Of a stretch of 27,575 nt of DNA, positions 26,641-27,575 are shown one piece after another. Positions within the stretch are counted from its first letter, which is position 1. Every line of letters starts with the position of its first letter. Source of the stretch: Pavlovales sp. CCMP2436 (Eukaryota > Haptophyta > Pavlovophyceae > Pavlovales); assembly GCA_026770615.1 (NCBI GenBank), contig MU631340.1, positions 480,517-508,091 of the forward strand, read 5' to 3'. The notes under the pieces are model-generated. The model ran no database searches, was not told the DNA's origin, and saw nothing but the letters and a program-made list of their open reading frames with translations. A program made the translations under genes and the position numbers.

Positions 26641-26935
26641 CCGTGAGCAGCGCACCGAGCGCCGCGGTCGGCGCGCCGAGCGCCGCGGCCAGCACGCTGA
26701 GCGCCGTGGGCAGTGAGCCGGGCGCCGCGGTCGGCGCGCCGAGCGCCGCGGCAAGCGCGCTGAGCGCCATGGACAACGCGCCGAGCGCCGCGGCCAGCGT
26801 GCCGAATGTCACGGCCAGCGCGCCGAGCGCCGCGGCTGGCGCGCCGGGCGCCGCGGCCAGCGCGCCGAGCGCTGTGGGCAGCGCGCCGAGCGCCAAGGGC
26901 AGCGCGCTGAGCTCAGCGGCTGGCAGCGCGCCTTC
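26640..26935 (+). repeat. Degenerate 21-bp minisatellite encoding an Ala/Ser/Pro heptad
   Basis: About 14 imperfect units of the form GCGCCGAGCGCCGCGGCCAGC, a 21-bp period. In the plus frame open from 26544 to 27317 each unit encodes approximately A-P-S-A-A-A-S. The minus strand is also open (Leu/Ala/Gly-rich), as expected for this composition. Confidence 0.75.
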
Positions 26936-27317
26936 CGCTGGGCGGGTCGGCGCCCCTGCCAAAGTCCAAGGGCGATTGGCGCGCAACCTGGGGCTCCAAC
27001 TTGCGTACAGGGCACAACTGCGGGCGCAGAGGAGTACATGTCGCAAATCTACGCGCGCTGGCGACTCAGAGGGCTGGATTGTGGTCGGGCCCACGCCCTC
27101 GTCACTTGCGATCGAGGGCGCGATCCAACTCAACAAGGCTGCAATCGACCGCACAAACGCCAAGATTGCAGCTAAGGCGCAATCTGCTGTCAAAGCCGCC
27201 TCCATCGCCGCCACCGAAGCTGCAGCGCCGCAGACGCCGCTGCATCGCATTTGCCGCCGCAGCCGCAGCAACCGCAGAGATGGTGAAAGCTCGAGAGCGC
27301 GGTTGCTGCAAGCCTAG
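26936..27317 (+). CDS. Unrecognised ORF downstream of the minisatellite
   Basis: The same frame as the Ala/Ser/Pro repeat continues with KVQGRLARNLGLQLAYRAQL and then GWIVVGPTPSSLAIEGAIQL and INRTN-like helical sequence, ending at 27317. The mixed composition and helix-like pattern suggest it could be a real exon, but start and splice sites could not be placed and no family is recognised. Confidence 0.3.
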
Positions 27318-27411
27318 CGCCGGTACGTCCCCTTCCACGCTTGGTAAAGGCGGAGATGGGCACGGCCGCAAGTTCGGCGGCAGGCTCGGCGGCAACCGGC
27401 ACAGTGAGTAG

Positions 27412-27575
27412 CTGGCGCGGCGCGGCCTACAGCTTGGCGGCTGCGACCAGAGGCGACGAGGCCAGCAGCAGCTGGCGCGGCGCGGCCTGCAGCTCGGCTG
27501 CGGCCAGAGGCGACGAGGCCAGCAGCAGCTGGCGCGGCGCGGCCTGCAGCTCGGCTGCGGCCAGAGGCGACGCGT
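27412..27575 (+). repeat. 57-bp minisatellite running off the window end
   Basis: CTGGCGCGGCGCGGCCT begins at 27412, 27472 and 27529. The last full period is 57 bp and the first is 60 bp because of a 3-nt insertion. Units 2 and 3 are identical as far as the window shows. The array continues past the right edge. A 57-bp unit is a multiple of three, so a coding frame would be preserved. Confidence 0.85.

Noticed and set aside
26534..27271. 245-aa minus-strand ORF over the minisatellite
   Set aside because: It is a Leu/Ala/Gly translation of the 21-bp repeat; the plus frame continues more naturally into non-repetitive protein-like sequence.
27412..27575. CRISPR-like array
   Set aside because: Units are contiguous 57-60 bp tandem repeats with no unique spacers.

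Overview
The window looks like nuclear DNA of a GC-rich unicellular eukaryote, most likely an alga of the haptophyte or stramenopile kind. The assignment is an inference, because no rRNA, tRNA or organellar gene is present to fix the taxon. The evidence is: short GT-AG introns (84-191 nt), often with GTGCG-type donors; eukaryote-only genes (BRCA2, SKP1, mitochondrial citrate synthase); a DUF1997 protein typical of photosynthetic lineages; signal-peptide-like N-termini that could start bipartite plastid targeting; and very GC-rich genes separated by AT-rich, repeat-filled spacers.

Layout, left to right. (1) 1-3470: an EF-hand plus bestrophin-like (DUF4239) membrane protein gene, 605-2217(+), preceded by an 84-bp tandem duplication and set among copies of a SINE-like repeat. 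(2) 3950-5140: a decayed or unrecognised ORF and a non-coding stretch with a (CT)15 tract. (3) 5140-9068: a divergent pair, DUF1997 (-) and a 1078-aa BRCA2 homologue (+), separated by only 80 bp. (4) 9069-11325: an AT-rich spacer with a 441-bp MITE-like element, other inverted repeats, a strong hairpin and two dispersed repeat families. (5) 11326-14239: a divergent pair, three-exon mitochondrial citrate synthase (-) and an Apd1/Aim32-type [2Fe-2S] protein (+). (6) 14775-19225: a two-exon coiled-coil/ankyrin/TPR/J-domain co-chaperone (-), an unrecognised 181-aa ORF (+), and a three-exon SKP1 (+). (7) 19226-20814: an AT-rich spacer with an inverted copy of a repeat from region 4. (8) 20815-24151: three genes on the minus strand: a TPR protein, a Rossmann methyltransferase with a broken frame, and a short-chain dehydrogenase ending 26 nt before the methyltransferase start. 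(9) 24300-27575: a low-quality region with a LINE-like relic, frame-disrupted coding remnants and two minisatellites.

The genes do not form one pathway. They are a housekeeping assortment: recombination repair, TCA cycle, SCF ubiquitin ligase, chaperone systems and Fe-S/redox. The points most worth attention are the domain architectures (a BRCA2 with one clear BRC repeat and a C-terminal UBZ-like zinc finger; a CC-ANK-TPR-J protein; an EF-hand fused to a DUF4239 region), the disrupted methyltransferase carrying a stretch of neighbouring SDR sequence, and the repeat families.
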